Shown: positions 16,475 through 24,194, numbered from the stretch's first letter. The stretch is DNA of 64,000 bases from Pimelobacter simplex (GCF_900114845.1 NZ_FOUK01000003.1:496001-560000); one strand, 5' to 3'. The notes: generated from the sequence alone by a model not told the origin. A program made the numbers and translations.

Positions 16475-17032
16475 ATGTCCACGCCCACCCAGGTCCGCCG
16501 CCCGTGGCGCGCGACCGCCCGCACGCTGTTCGCCGCCGTCGTGGCGCTCGCCGCGATGCTCCCGCTCCTGGTCCAGGCATCCGGGCTCGACGACACCTGG
16601 GCGCCCGTCGCCGGCGCGCTCGCGATCGCCGGCGCCATCACCCGGATCATGGCGCTCCCGGTCGTCGAGGACTTCCTCGCCCGGTTCGTGCCCTGGCTCG
16701 CCGCCGAGCCTCCGGTGCGCGTCGCACCGGCCGGGTTCCTCGACACGCCCATGCCGGTCCCCGCGCCGCCGCTCGTCGCGTCCGTCGTCTGCCACATCTG
16801 CGCGCCCGGCGCCCAGCGGTTCGAGCTCCCGATCACGACCAACCTGTACGGCTTCACCACTGTCACCGACCTCGGCGAGATCACGGTGACCGCGCCGACC
16901 GGCGACCAGGCGTTCCGCGACCACATGGAGCAGCACCGCAGCGACGGCACCTTCGCCGCGAAGCTCCTCGAGCACGCCGAGAGCATGGGCGCGCGGGCCG
17001 ACACGATCCGTCGCTACCAGGCCGGCGAGTAG
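16475..17032 (+). CDS. Holin with long C-terminal extension
   Basis: This is a 185-residue protein from ATG 16475 with AGAAGGAG upstream. Two membrane segments (residues about 14-34 and 43-64) end in ITRIMALPVVEDFL, a pattern seen in actinophage holins. It follows the endolysin and would open the membrane for it. Residues 75-185 are soluble, with a CHIC motif and an alpha-helical end, making the protein almost twice the usual length. Confidence 0.75.
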   Translation: MSTPTQVRRPWRATARTLFAAVVALAAMLPLLVQASGLDDTWAPVAGALAIAGAITRIMALPVVEDFLARFVPWLAAEPPVRVAPAGFLDTPMPVPAPPLVASVVCHICAPGAQRFELPITTNLYGFTTVTDLGEITVTAPTGDQAFRDHMEQHRSDGTFAAKLLEHAESMGARADTIRRYQAGE

Positions 17033-17049
17033 CCAGGTCGGGCGTCGGC

Positions 17050-17196
17050 GTGAACGCCGTGCGGGTCGCGCTCGAGCTGCCTGTGATCGTCCTCGGCCCG
17101 GTGCTGTGCCGGCTCCGGGGCCACCGGTGGCATGCCTGGCAGCACCACGCCGCACCGACGCTGCGGATCTGCATCCGCTGCGGCCGCACCAGCTGA
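17050..17196 (+). CDS. Small DUF1660-like Zn-ribbon phage protein
   Basis: This is a 48-residue product from GTG 17050. The pattern CRLRGHRWHAW followed by CIRCGRT is that of DUF1660 prophage proteins (CxxxGHxW ... CxxCG). It begins 17 nt after the holin. The role is unknown. Confidence 0.6.
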   Translation: MNAVRVALELPVIVLGPVLCRLRGHRWHAWQHHAAPTLRICIRCGRTS

Positions 17197-17217
17197 CGAG
17201 CACCCGGGAGGTCCTCG

Positions 17218-17628
17218 ATGCCGTACCCCGCCTACCAGGGCACGACGTACTACTTCGACATCGTGATCGGCCACGCCTGGGACCACGAGTTCGCCGTGAT
17301 CGACCGCAACGACGGCGAGCCGATGGTCTTCGAGGACGGCTGGCAGGCGTCCTGCGTGCTGCGGGACAACGCAGGCGCCGCGCTCGCGCGACTCGACAAC
17401 GCCGTCTCGAGCACCGCAGACGGCACCATCACCCTCACCACCGGCGTGGTCGCGCTCAACCTGCCGGGCTCGTTCACCGCGACCCTGCCCGCCACGACGC
17501 TCTACCGGCCCTCGGGCCCGAAGCCGTTCCTGTGGGCCGACATCACCCTGATCGACCCCCTCAACGGCGAGCCCTACATCTTCGCCCGCGGCAAGGGCGT
17601 CTCCTACCTCCCGACCACCATCGGCTAG
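17218..17628 (+). CDS. Phage baseplate/tail-associated beta-sheet protein
   Basis: This 136-residue protein has GGGAGG before the ATG. It begins AYQGTTYYFDIVIGHAWDHEF and ends PYIFARGKGVSYLPTT, a compact beta fold similar to small proteins placed before fibre genes. It stands directly upstream of the YadA-like fibre. The function is not recognised. Confidence 0.6.
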   Translation: MPYPAYQGTTYYFDIVIGHAWDHEFAVIDRNDGEPMVFEDGWQASCVLRDNAGAALARLDNAVSSTADGTITLTTGVVALNLPGSFTATLPATTLYRPSGPKPFLWADITLIDPLNGEPYIFARGKGVSYLPTTIG

Positions 17629-17653
17629 ACCAGAGCCAGAGCGGAGCAGCCTC

Positions 17654-19270
17654 GTGACCGACGTCCTCTTCCCTCGCGCCGTCCCCGCCGGCTCGCTGGT
17701 CGGCCGCCCCGGCAAGGACGGCCCCCCGGGCCCAGGCGGCACCACCGGCTCGGTGTGGCACACCGGATCCGGCAACCCCAACAGCGGCAGCACCCTCCTC
17801 GAGGGCTTCGAGTCCGGCGCCGTCGGAGAGGCCCTCGCCAGCAGCAACGTCCTCGACGCGGGCTCCGGGGCGCTGCTCTACACCTCGCAGGCCCATGCCG
17901 GCGCCCGGGGTCTCTCTGTCGCGCAGTTCGGCGGCGCCCTGTCCATGCCCGAGGACGCACCCTCGGCCGGCGTCTGGATCAAGCTGCCCTCGGCGATCCC
18001 CGACGGCGGCGCCGCGATCGTGGAGATCTACAGCATCGAGCTCGACATGTCCGCCGTCCACGGCATCGCGACTCTGGCGATCTTCGGCGCCACCACGTCG
18101 TCCGGCAACCCGCCGGGCCGGTTGATCTACGGCCTGCAGGGCAGCAGCCCAGGCAGCACCCAGAACCTCGGCCCCGCGGTCTACGGCGAGTGGATCAACG
18201 TCTCGTTCACTCGCGCTGGACAGGTCACGATCAAGAGCACGAGCGGGACCGTGCTCGGCACCGGTGCCGTCGCGCTGCCGCCCGGCCCGGGCCTTTCCGT
18301 CCTCGTCAACAACACGACGTCTGCTCAGCTGCTCTACGCCGACGACTTCTACGTCGGTGGAGCACCCGTCGCCGCGGAGCCCAACGGGTTCTACCTCGAC
18401 GAGACGACTGGTGACTACTACGAGACGGCCGACGGCACGACCTGGGTGCTGCGCGGCAGCCTCCGCGGCCCACAGGGTCCCTCGGGCCCCGGGGTCGCGC
18501 CCGAGAGCCTCGCGGTCCTTCCTGGCACCGGCAACACCGCCGCCGGGACCGATGCTCACGCCGAGGGGACCGGCACCAGCGCGCCAGGCAACGCTGCGCG
18601 CGCCGAGGGCACCGGCACCACCTCGTCGGGATGGGCCTCGCACGCCGAAGGCAGCGGCACCGCCGCTACCGCCGACTTCGCGCACGCCGAGGGCAACCAG
18701 AGCCTCGCCGCCGGCAGAGCCTCCCACGCCGAGGGGTACGCCACCGCGACCGGCGACGGCGCCCACGCCGAAGGCGAGGCCGACTGCACCGCGGCCGGCT
18801 ACTGCTCGCACGCCGAGGGCTACAGCCGCTCCAGCGGCGACTACGCCCACTCCGAAGGATCCGGGTCCCACGCCTTTCGACCGGCCGAGCACGCCGAGGG
18901 CACCGACGGCATCCAGCGGAGCAACGTCTACCTCAGCGGCACCGACGCCGGCTCCGGCACCAGCCCGGTCGAGCTCCCCATCCACGCGGGCCCGTGCTCG
19001 GCCCGCATCACCATCGTGAGCGCCGACGGCCTCGTGCGTTGGGACCTCCTGGTCTCAGCGACCAACGACGCCACCACCTTCGCTGGCCGCGGCGCTGGGA
19101 CCGTGACCATCAACTCCGCAACCGGCGGCGGATCCACCAGCCACGGCAGTTCCGCCATCACCTGGACGGCGAGCGGCGACAACGCCGGGCAGATCGTCCT
19201 CACCCCCTCTGCGACGTTCGGCAACCGCCGCGTCATGGCCGAGCTGCTCGAGCTCGGCACCGTCTCGTGA
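17654..19270 (+). CDS. Tail fibre with collagen-like start and YadA-head-type repeats
   Basis: This 538-residue protein starts at GTG 17654. Residues 15-28 hold a few Gly-Pro-rich triplets. Residues about 50-220 are a jelly-roll-like part. A second Gly-Pro stretch (GPQGPSGPG) follows. Then come about nine 14-16-residue repeats with the core SHAEG or AHAEG (residues about 296-420), as in YadA heads and in fibres with G2-type autoproteolytic ends. The C-terminal 100 residues are beta-rich. It is probably a trimeric receptor-binding fibre; the repeats should form a left-handed beta roll. Confidence 0.78.
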   Translation: MTDVLFPRAVPAGSLVGRPGKDGPPGPGGTTGSVWHTGSGNPNSGSTLLEGFESGAVGEALASSNVLDAGSGALLYTSQAHAGARGLSVAQFGGALSMPEDAPSAGVWIKLPSAIPDGGAAIVEIYSIELDMSAVHGIATLAIFGATTSSGNPPGRLIYGLQGSSPGSTQNLGPAVYGEWINVSFTRAGQVTIKSTSGTVLGTGAVALPPGPGLSVLVNNTTSAQLLYADDFYVGGAPVAAEPNGFYLDETTGDYYETADGTTWVLRGSLRGPQGPSGPGVAPESLAVLPGTGNTAAGTDAHAEGTGTSAPGNAARAEGTGTTSSGWASHAEGSGTAATADFAHAEGNQSLAAGRASHAEGYATATGDGAHAEGEADCTAAGYCSHAEGYSRSSGDYAHSEGSGSHAFRPAEHAEGTDGIQRSNVYLSGTDAGSGTSPVELPIHAGPCSARITIVSADGLVRWDLLVSATNDATTFAGRGAGTVTINSATGGGSTSHGSSAITWTASGDNAGQIVLTPSATFGNRRVMAELLELGTVS

Positions 19271-19293
19271 CCCTGAAGGAGAACCGAAACCCG

Positions 19294-19389
19294 ATGCCCG
19301 AGATCGCCCACCTCGAGGTGGTCGTGACCGCGACCGCCGAGGTCACGCCCGCCCCCACCACCGCCCCCAGCACCACCGAGAAGGAGTAA
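19294..19389 (+). CDS. Very small Thr/Pro/Ala-rich phage protein
   Basis: This 31-residue frame starts at ATG 19294 behind GAAGGAGA, ends at 19389, and is followed by the next gene with its own AAGGAG. GTG 19267 would add nine residues. The composition (EVTPAPTTAPSTTEKE) is low-complexity. It looks translated because of the ribosome binding site, but it could be only a linker of the operon. Confidence 0.4.
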   Translation: MPEIAHLEVVVTATAEVTPAPTTAPSTTEKE

Positions 19390-19395
19390 CCCACC

Positions 19396-19791
19396 ATGAC
19401 CGCAGGCTTCATCGCTGCCACCGTCAACGGCTGGCTCGACAGCATCCGCACCGGCGGCGCCAACGTCACCGCCGTCACGACCGCCTACGTCAAGCTCCAC
19501 ACCGGCGACCCGGGCGCCGCAGGGTCGGCGAACGCCGCGGCCGGATCGACCACCCGAGTCGCCGTCAGTCACACCGCCCCGGCCGGCGGCGCGATGACGA
19601 TGAGCGGCACCGCGCCGGCATGGACCAACGGCGGCACCTCGGAGACCATCACCCACATCAGCGTCTGGGACAGCCTCACCGCCGGGTCCTGCAAGTACAC
19701 CGGCCAGCTCTCGGCCTCGAAGGCGTGGGGCGCGGGCGACACCCTCACGCTGACCTCCCTCGGGGTGTCGATCACCCCCGTCGCGTCCTAG
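19396..19791 (+). CDS. Minor tail / fibre-associated protein
   Basis: This 131-residue protein has the pattern GGANVTAVTTAYVKLHTGDPGAAGSANAA then ITHISVWDSLTAGSCKYTGQL. It belongs to a well-spread set of small actinophage and Bacillus-phage fibre proteins. The fold is beta-rich, with conserved HTGDPG and WD. It is probably an accessory of the fibre; there is no enzyme motif. Confidence 0.68.
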   Translation: MTAGFIAATVNGWLDSIRTGGANVTAVTTAYVKLHTGDPGAAGSANAAAGSTTRVAVSHTAPAGGAMTMSGTAPAWTNGGTSETITHISVWDSLTAGSCKYTGQLSASKAWGAGDTLTLTSLGVSITPVAS

Positions 19792-19821
19792 ACCGAACAG
19801 CTCGACGTCAGGAGGTAGCCG

Positions 19822-21411
19822 GTGGGCATCGCGATCCAGAGTTACGCGATCGGTGGTGCGGGTGGGCTCGCGGCGACCGCGACGGTCGCCAAGCCCGCCG
19901 GCACCTCCACCGGCGACCTGCTGCTCGCGGTCGTCAACACCAGCAGCGCCGCATCGACCCTGACGGTGCCCTCCGGGTTCACGGGGGGCGGCCAGGTTGC
20001 CGGCACCGGCATGTGGGTGGTGTGGAACCCCGCGGCAGGCGGGTCCGAGCCGGCGTCGTACAGCTTCACGCGCGGCACCGCGCCGACCGCTCCGATCTAC
20101 GCGCTGCTGATGCGAGTGACCGGCCACGACCCGGCCGCGCCGGTGGACGCCTTCTCGGGCGCATGGGGCACTAGCGCAGCGTCGGGCGCTTCGATCGATG
20201 CGCCGAGCGTCACGGCCGGCGCAGGCCGGTTCCTGATCTCGGTCGCCACCAGGGCCAACGACGTTGCGCCGACGGTCACCTTCCCCGCCGGGATGACGTC
20301 GGCCATCAACGACATCACGTCCACCACCTCCGCCGACTACGCCGCCACCCAGATCATTGGCGCAGGCCCCACAGGCGCCCGGACCTGGGGCTTCACGGGC
20401 TCCGGATCCACCGCTGGGTACGCCGTCGGCAACATCGTGGTCGCCGCCGTGCCGATCACGTCCGACACCACCATGAGCGGCGCGGGGACGGTCACGGCGG
20501 CAACCGCCCTCGGCCGTACGACCGCAGCCGCGGTCGCCGGGGTCGCGGCGATCACCGCCGGCGTCGCCCTGACCCGGCCAGCCGACGCGGCGCTGAGCGG
20601 GGCCGGCTCGATCGCGGTCGCGGCCCAGGCTGGACGCCCCGTAGCCACAGACCTCGGCGGAGCTGGGGCCCTCGACGCTTCAGCTCACCGCGCGACCTTC
20701 TCGACAGCCAACATCGACGGGGCCGCTGCCGTCGACGCAGCTGGAGCCCGCGGGACCAGCAGCACGAGCGTGGTGGCCGCGACCGGCGCAGTGGTCGCCA
20801 CTGCAGGTACCGGGTCATCCTGCGAAGCCGCCCTGGCTGGGACCGGAGCGTACGACGTCACCGCTCGCCGAGGCGCCGGTGCGGGCAGCATCCTGACCGG
20901 CACCGCCACGGTCGACGCCTCGGCGACCGTGGCGGCCCCGGGCACCCTCGATGGAGAGCTCGCCGCAGTCGGCGGTCTCACCGCGGCCGCCAGCCTCGGG
21001 GTCTTCGAGGGGACCACGGTCAGCGTCTTCGCGATCGTCGCCCCCGTCGCTCGCGTCGACGTATCTGCTGACGCTGCGACTGATGGCCTCGGCGTCATCA
21101 CCGCCGACGCCCAGCGACGCTGCATTGCCGACACGACCGTCGCCGCCGCCGGCGCGGTCGACGCCTCCCTCCGGCTCGACGCGACGGCCGGCGCCGCCCT
21201 AGACGGAAGCACCCTCCTCGAGCTGGTGCCCGTCACCAACCAGCTCATCGACGTCAGCGTCACCGCGGCCACGGTCGTGACCGCCAGCATCGCCCCCAAG
21301 CTCACGACCCCGCCCACCCGGATCGCGACCACGACGCACGAGCAGCGCACGACGCCCACCCAGGGCGAGCTGCGGACCACCCGCACCGCCGCCGAGTCCC
21401 GCACCCTTTAG
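19822..21411 (+). CDS. Minor tail protein with degenerate Ala/Gly repeats
   Basis: This 529-residue protein starts at GTG 19822 after AGGAGG. Residues 1-215 form a beta-sandwich domain found in many actinophage minor tail proteins (AKPAGTSTGDLLLAVV, PSGFTGG, WGFTGSG). Residues about 220-460 consist of roughly ten imperfect 20-25-residue units with the core L-x-G-x-G-x-(V/L/I)-x-A-x-A, for example LSGAGSIAVAA and LGGAGALDASA. The last 45 residues are Thr/Arg-rich. The repeat part is likely an elongated beta stalk. Confidence 0.7.
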   Translation: MGIAIQSYAIGGAGGLAATATVAKPAGTSTGDLLLAVVNTSSAASTLTVPSGFTGGGQVAGTGMWVVWNPAAGGSEPASYSFTRGTAPTAPIYALLMRVTGHDPAAPVDAFSGAWGTSAASGASIDAPSVTAGAGRFLISVATRANDVAPTVTFPAGMTSAINDITSTTSADYAATQIIGAGPTGARTWGFTGSGSTAGYAVGNIVVAAVPITSDTTMSGAGTVTAATALGRTTAAAVAGVAAITAGVALTRPADAALSGAGSIAVAAQAGRPVATDLGGAGALDASAHRATFSTANIDGAAAVDAAGARGTSSTSVVAATGAVVATAGTGSSCEAALAGTGAYDVTARRGAGAGSILTGTATVDASATVAAPGTLDGELAAVGGLTAAASLGVFEGTTVSVFAIVAPVARVDVSADAATDGLGVITADAQRRCIADTTVAAAGAVDASLRLDATAGAALDGSTLLELVPVTNQLIDVSVTAATVVTASIAPKLTTPPTRIATTTHEQRTTPTQGELRTTRTAAESRTL

Positions 21412-21420
21412 GAGCACCCC

Positions 21421-21690
21421 ATGGCGAACTTCACGAAGGACCCTGACGCCGACCTGGACTACACCCGGGACTGGGCCCCCTGGCTCGCCGGCGGCGACAC
21501 CATCGAGACCTCGACGTGGATCGTCGAGGACGGCATCGATCACTCCCGGGAGTCTCACACGGACACCGCCGCCACCATCTGGCTCACGGGCGGGACCGTC
21601 GGAAGAACCTACAGCGTGACCAACCGGATCACGACCACCAGCGGTCGTACCGACGACCGCACCTTCACGATCGAGATCCGGCAACGCTGA
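21421..21690 (+). CDS. Phage fibre-tail adaptor-like protein
   Basis: This is an 89-residue Ig-like beta protein. The pattern KDPDADLDYTRDW, LAGGDTIETSTWI, WLTGGTVGRTYSVTNRI and GRTDDRTFTIEI is very constant in prophages, where it is usually named fibre-tail adaptor. It is the last gene of the late operon and ends just before a perfect hairpin terminator. Confidence 0.72.
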   Translation: MANFTKDPDADLDYTRDWAPWLAGGDTIETSTWIVEDGIDHSRESHTDTAATIWLTGGTVGRTYSVTNRITTTSGRTDDRTFTIEIRQR

Positions 21691-21708
21691 CTGCCCAAGT
21701 CGGCGACG

Positions 21709-21747
21709 GCCGCCCGCCTCCCCAATTTTGGGGAGGCGGGCGGCTTT
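21709..21747 (+). terminator. Terminator of the phage late operon
   Basis: There is a perfect 17-bp stem: 21709-21725 pairs with 21728-21744 around a TT centre, with TTT directly after. Its place right behind the last late gene and before antisense genes makes it the operon terminator. It is also symmetric enough to work on the other strand. Confidence 0.85.
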
Positions 21748-21880
21748 CGGCATTCCGCCAGCTCGCCCGGATGCAGGCACGTGGTCCGGGTACGGCCCGA
21801 CCAGTCGGCGTGTTCCCCGAGCACTCCGGCGAGGCCCTGGCTGGGTGGTGGGCCAAGACCGGCCAGGGCCGCCCCAAAGA

Positions 21881-22033
21881 TCAGCTCAGATTCTCCGCGC
21901 CGCAGACCGTGCAGGTCCACCACGGGATGACGATGGCGCCGTTGGCCGCGACTGTCTCGTCGCCCTTGTCGATGTGGTCGGTGACCTGCTCGCAGACGTG
22001 ACAGAAGATGCGCCCCGAGACCTGCTCATCCAT
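21881..22033 (-). CDS. Small Zn-ribbon protein
   Basis: This is a 50-residue product from ATG 22033. FCHVCEQ and WTCTVCGAEN are the two CxxC knuckles of a zinc ribbon. It is antisense to the late operon in the non-structural right end of the prophage, so it may be expressed in the lysogen. Function unknown. Confidence 0.6.
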   Translation of the reverse strand: MDEQVSGRIFCHVCEQVTDHIDKGDETVAANGAIVIPWWTCTVCGAENLS

Positions 22034-22168
22034 GGCGCCATCGTCGCATCGAGGCCCCTGGACGACCAGATGACGTGGTGGCATCCTTGACGCCAGGCCC
22101 CCGAGTCGTAGCCGGAGCCCACCTCGGCCGACCGGGGGCCGCCAAGTACATCGGCGGAGCCGGACGCT

Positions 22169-22390
22169 TCACCCGTAGGCCGTGCCCTGACTCGGCGCCC
22201 TGTCGCCAACGGGCTTCAACCGCTCGGCCGGCACCCAGTCGGTCTCGAGCTGGCCGTCCGCGGTGCTCTGGTTGTCCCAGGTCACGAACGCCTCCCACTC
22301 GCCGTGCTGGTTCTGCCGCCAGGCGAGGATCAGCCCGGGCAGGTGCCGCGGCCCGAACTTCTCCCGCACCCACACGTGCCGCTGTCCCAT
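22169..22390 (-). CDS. Small Trp-rich protein of the prophage right end
   Basis: This is a 73-residue protein from ATG 22390. GTG 22408 would place the start inside the LexA-like box, so the ATG was preferred. HVWVREKFGPRHLPGLILAWRQ and WVPAERLKP suggest a small beta barrel. It is divergent from the gene at 22429, with a LexA-like box between them. Function not recognised. Confidence 0.55.
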   Translation of the reverse strand: MGQRHVWVREKFGPRHLPGLILAWRQNQHGEWEAFVTWDNQSTADGQLETDWVPAERLKPVGDRAPSQGTAYG

Positions 22391-22400
22391 CCATCGAGGA

Positions 22401-22416
22401 TAGAACACCCGTTCGA
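22401..22416. promoter_or_regulatory. LexA-like (SOS) box between divergent prophage genes
   Basis: TAGAAC-ACCC-GTTCGA differs at one position from the actinobacterial consensus TCGAAC-N4-GTTCGA. It is 10 bp upstream of the ATG at 22390 (minus) and 12 bp upstream of the GTG at 22429 (plus), where repressor binding would block both promoters. It closely resembles the box before recA in this window. Confidence 0.65.
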
Positions 22417-22428
22417 TAGAGTCCTGCG

Positions 22429-22584
22429 GTGCAGATTCGGATCGCCCACCGCCTCAAGACTGACGACACCACCGAACCCACGATCGCCACCCTCGACACC
22501 GAGGACTACGACGCCGGCCTCGCCGAGCTGAAGGCCGCGCTGCCCGAGGCCCACGTCCTGCTCTGGATCAACGTCGACCGCTAG
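22429..22584 (+). CDS. Small protein next to LexA-like box
   Basis: This is a 51-residue protein from GTG 22429. It begins MQIRIAHRLK, and has an acidic middle part (DTEDYDAGLAEL) and the end LLWINVDR, an alpha/beta pattern. It is the only plus-strand gene between the terminator at 21709 and attR, and it overlaps the DUF3263 gene tail to tail by 4 nt. The box 12 bp upstream suggests induction on DNA damage. Function unknown. Confidence 0.5.
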   Translation: MQIRIAHRLKTDDTTEPTIATLDTEDYDAGLAELKAALPEAHVLLWINVDR

Positions 22585-22850
22585 TCGAGCTGCGCGTCGA
22601 GCTGAAACCCGAGCCGGCGCGCGGACCGCTGGCGGCGACGCGCGACGGCCTGGCGGTGGAGACGCTTCACGAGCAGCGGGTCGTACGCCATCGCCTCCGG
22701 GCGGGCGATGAGGTGGTGGAGCGACCGGTAGTAGACGGTCGCCGTCATGCCGAGCTGCTCGTGGATGGCGGACTCCTTCGCGCCCGGGTACTTCCACCAG
22801 CCCCGCTCGAGGTCCAGCATGGTCTTCTCGGCGTCGGTGAGCTCGTCCAT
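22581..22850 (-). CDS. DUF3263 helix-turn-helix protein
   Basis: This is an 89-residue protein from ATG 22850. The pattern LTDAEKTMLDLERGWWKYPGAK, then YYRSLHHLIARPEAMAYDPLLVKRL and a basic RRRQRSARRLGF end, is DUF3263. The family has a sigma-region-4-like HTH and occurs in actinobacterial chromosomes and phages. It is probably a small DNA-binding regulator. It lies inside the prophage, 155 bp from attR. Confidence 0.75.
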   Translation of the reverse strand: MDELTDAEKTMLDLERGWWKYPGAKESAIHEQLGMTATVYYRSLHHLIARPEAMAYDPLLVKRLHRQAVARRRQRSARRLGFQLDAQLD

Positions 22851-22958
22851 GCCGGGCACGCTACGACCGAGGTCCGACAGAACCCGCCGCGGTGAGGATC
22901 CCGTGAGGACGGAACGGTTCACACCATGCACGAATGGACGCTATGCGACAGATAGAGC

Positions 22959-22993
22959 CGCAGGTCAGCGGGGGTGCAGGCCGCTGACCTGCG
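22959..22993. other. 13-bp perfect inverted repeat beside attR
   Basis: CGCAGGTCAGCGG (22959-22971) and CCGCTGACCTGCG (22981-22993) flank a 9-nt spacer and end 12 bp before the tRNA-derived core. No U-tract follows. It may be an integrase or excisionase arm site, or a terminator protecting the att region. Confidence 0.55.
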
Positions 22994-23005
22994 AAGATTG
23001 CACCA

Positions 23006-23050
23006 TTGACACGGAAGAGGTCACTGGTTCAAACCCAGTATCGCCCACCA
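23006..23050 (+). other. attR: 3' part of tRNA-Val(GAC)
   Basis: The 45 nt read as anticodon loop TTGACAC (anticodon GAC), 3' anticodon stem GGAAG, variable AGGTC, T-arm ACTGG-TTCAAAC-CCAGT, acceptor strand ATCGCCC, A73 and CCA. The sequence before TTGACAC (GCACCA) does not pair as a 5' anticodon stem, so no complete tRNA is present. This is the crossover remnant left when the prophage entered a tRNA-Val gene within its anticodon loop or downstream. The complete gene should lie at the left end, outside the window. Confidence 0.85.
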
Positions 23051-23069
23051 GGAACGACACACGAGAACG

Positions 23070-23105
23070 AGGAGCGGCCGGACCGGCCGCTCCTTTCCTC
23101 TTTTT
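23070..23105 (+). terminator. Native tRNA-Val terminator
   Basis: AGGAGCGGCCGG pairs with CCGGCCGCTCCT, followed by TTCCTCTTTTT. It lies 20 nt after the tRNA CCA end, the usual place for a tRNA terminator, and so supports reading the preceding 45 nt as the displaced 3' end of the host gene. Confidence 0.88.
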
Positions 23106-23179
23106 CGGGCGTCGTGACGAGCGGGTGAACTCTGGCCCCGCCTCTCCCCCTCGCCCGCCCCGGCGGGCTACACAGGACC

Positions 23180-23845
23180 ATGCGCACTCGGACGCCCACC
23201 CCCCTCACCCGACTCCTCCTCACCCTGGCCGCCGTCCTGGCCCTCCTGGCCACGGTGCCCGCGCCCGCCCGGGCGGCGAGCTTCTCCGGCAGCCTCGCCC
23301 AGGCCGTCGCGGCGGTCCCGACGGCCGCGGAGAGCAACAGCGGCTACGACCGCGCGCTCTTCCCCCACTGGGTCGATGCCGACGGCGACTGCCAGAACAC
23401 GAGGGCGGAGGTGCTGGTCGCCGAGGCCGACGCGGCGGTGACCTACACGAGCAGCAGCCGGTGCACGGTGGCGACCGGGCGCTGGTTCTCGTACTACGAC
23501 CGGGCCACCTGGACGAGCGCGAGCGACATCGACATCGACCACATGGTCCCGCTGGCCGAGGCGTGGGGCTCCGGCGCCCGCGGCTGGACGACGGCGCGGC
23601 GGCAGGCGTACGCCAACGACCTCGGCGACCGGCGCACGCTGGTGGGGGTCACCGACAGCGTCAACCAGGCCAAGTCCGACCAGGACCCGGCGACCTGGCT
23701 GCCGGCCTACGACAAGTGCCGGTACGTCGCCGAGTGGGTCGCGGTGAAGATCCGCTGGGGCCTCAGCGCCGACGCGGCGGAGAAGCAGGTCCTCAGCACG
23801 TACGCGGGCACCTGCAGCAACACCGTCACCGTGACGATCGCCTGA
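23180..23845 (+). CDS. Secreted HNH endonuclease family protein
   Basis: This is a 221-residue protein with a Sec signal peptide (residues 1-32, end APARAAS). The motif DIDIDHMVPLAEAW (115-128) and the later SVNQAKSD (160-167) form the beta-beta-alpha metal nuclease core of the DUF1524/HNH family common in actinobacteria. Cys71/Cys95 and Cys180/Cys212 may form disulfides, as expected outside the cell. It is probably an extracellular DNase for nutrient use. It is the first host gene after attR. Confidence 0.82.
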   Translation: MRTRTPTPLTRLLLTLAAVLALLATVPAPARAASFSGSLAQAVAAVPTAAESNSGYDRALFPHWVDADGDCQNTRAEVLVAEADAAVTYTSSSRCTVATGRWFSYYDRATWTSASDIDIDHMVPLAEAWGSGARGWTTARRQAYANDLGDRRTLVGVTDSVNQAKSDQDPATWLPAYDKCRYVAEWVAVKIRWGLSADAAEKQVLSTYAGTCSNTVTVTIA

Positions 23846-23856
23846 CCCGGGCAGAC

Positions 23857-23898
23857 GTCCGCCCCGTCGCAGGCGCGCTTTCCTGCGGCGGGGCGGAC
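23857..23898 (+). terminator. Long hairpin after the HNH gene
   Basis: A 17-bp stem with one G-U pair (23857-23873 with 23882-23898) begins 11 nt after the stop. No U-tract follows, which is common for GC-rich actinobacterial terminators. From here to 24340 no convincing gene was seen. Confidence 0.65.
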
Positions 23899-24194
23899 AC
23901 CCGGACGTCTCCGGGGACCACGGTCAGGCGGAGTGGGGACGCCTCACCGTGCACGGCCCGGGGCGCGCAGGCGCGGGGCCGAGATCGGGGGTGGGTGGGG
24001 GATGGTGCGGTCGAGCGACCGCGAGGGGCTCCACGGGTCGGGCAGGCGCAGACCCCCATGGTCTTCGGTAGCGCGATGCCGGCCGCCCGAGCCTCGACCT
24101 GCGTCGTTCCGACCAGCGTAGGCCGCGCGGCGTGGCCCAGGTCACTTTCCGCCAAGGCTTTACCCGCTGGTCCGGACCGGCCCGAAATGGCGCG

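Larger units (their letters stand above)
1..23050 (+). mobile_element. Right part of a siphovirus-type prophage integrated in a tRNA-Val gene
   Basis: Head, connector, tail, lysis and fibre genes follow each other in the canonical siphophage order, nearly all on the plus strand. The right boundary is set by a 45-nt tRNA-Val 3' fragment at 23006-23050 followed by a tRNA-type terminator. The left boundary, portal, terminase, integrase and repressor are not in the window. The structural frames are all open, so this part looks intact; whether the whole prophage is inducible cannot be judged here. Confidence 0.93.

Noticed and set aside
22581..22850. DUF3263 gene as host chromosomal gene
   Set aside because: It lies on the phage side of the tRNA remnant, so it belongs to the integrated element even though the family also occurs in host genomes.
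23006..23050. A complete tRNA gene
   Set aside because: Only the 3' part from the anticodon loop on is present; upstream bases do not form the 5' anticodon, D or acceptor strands.
23826..24155. A 109-codon minus-strand protein after the HNH gene
   Set aside because: It overlaps the terminator hairpin and has random composition.
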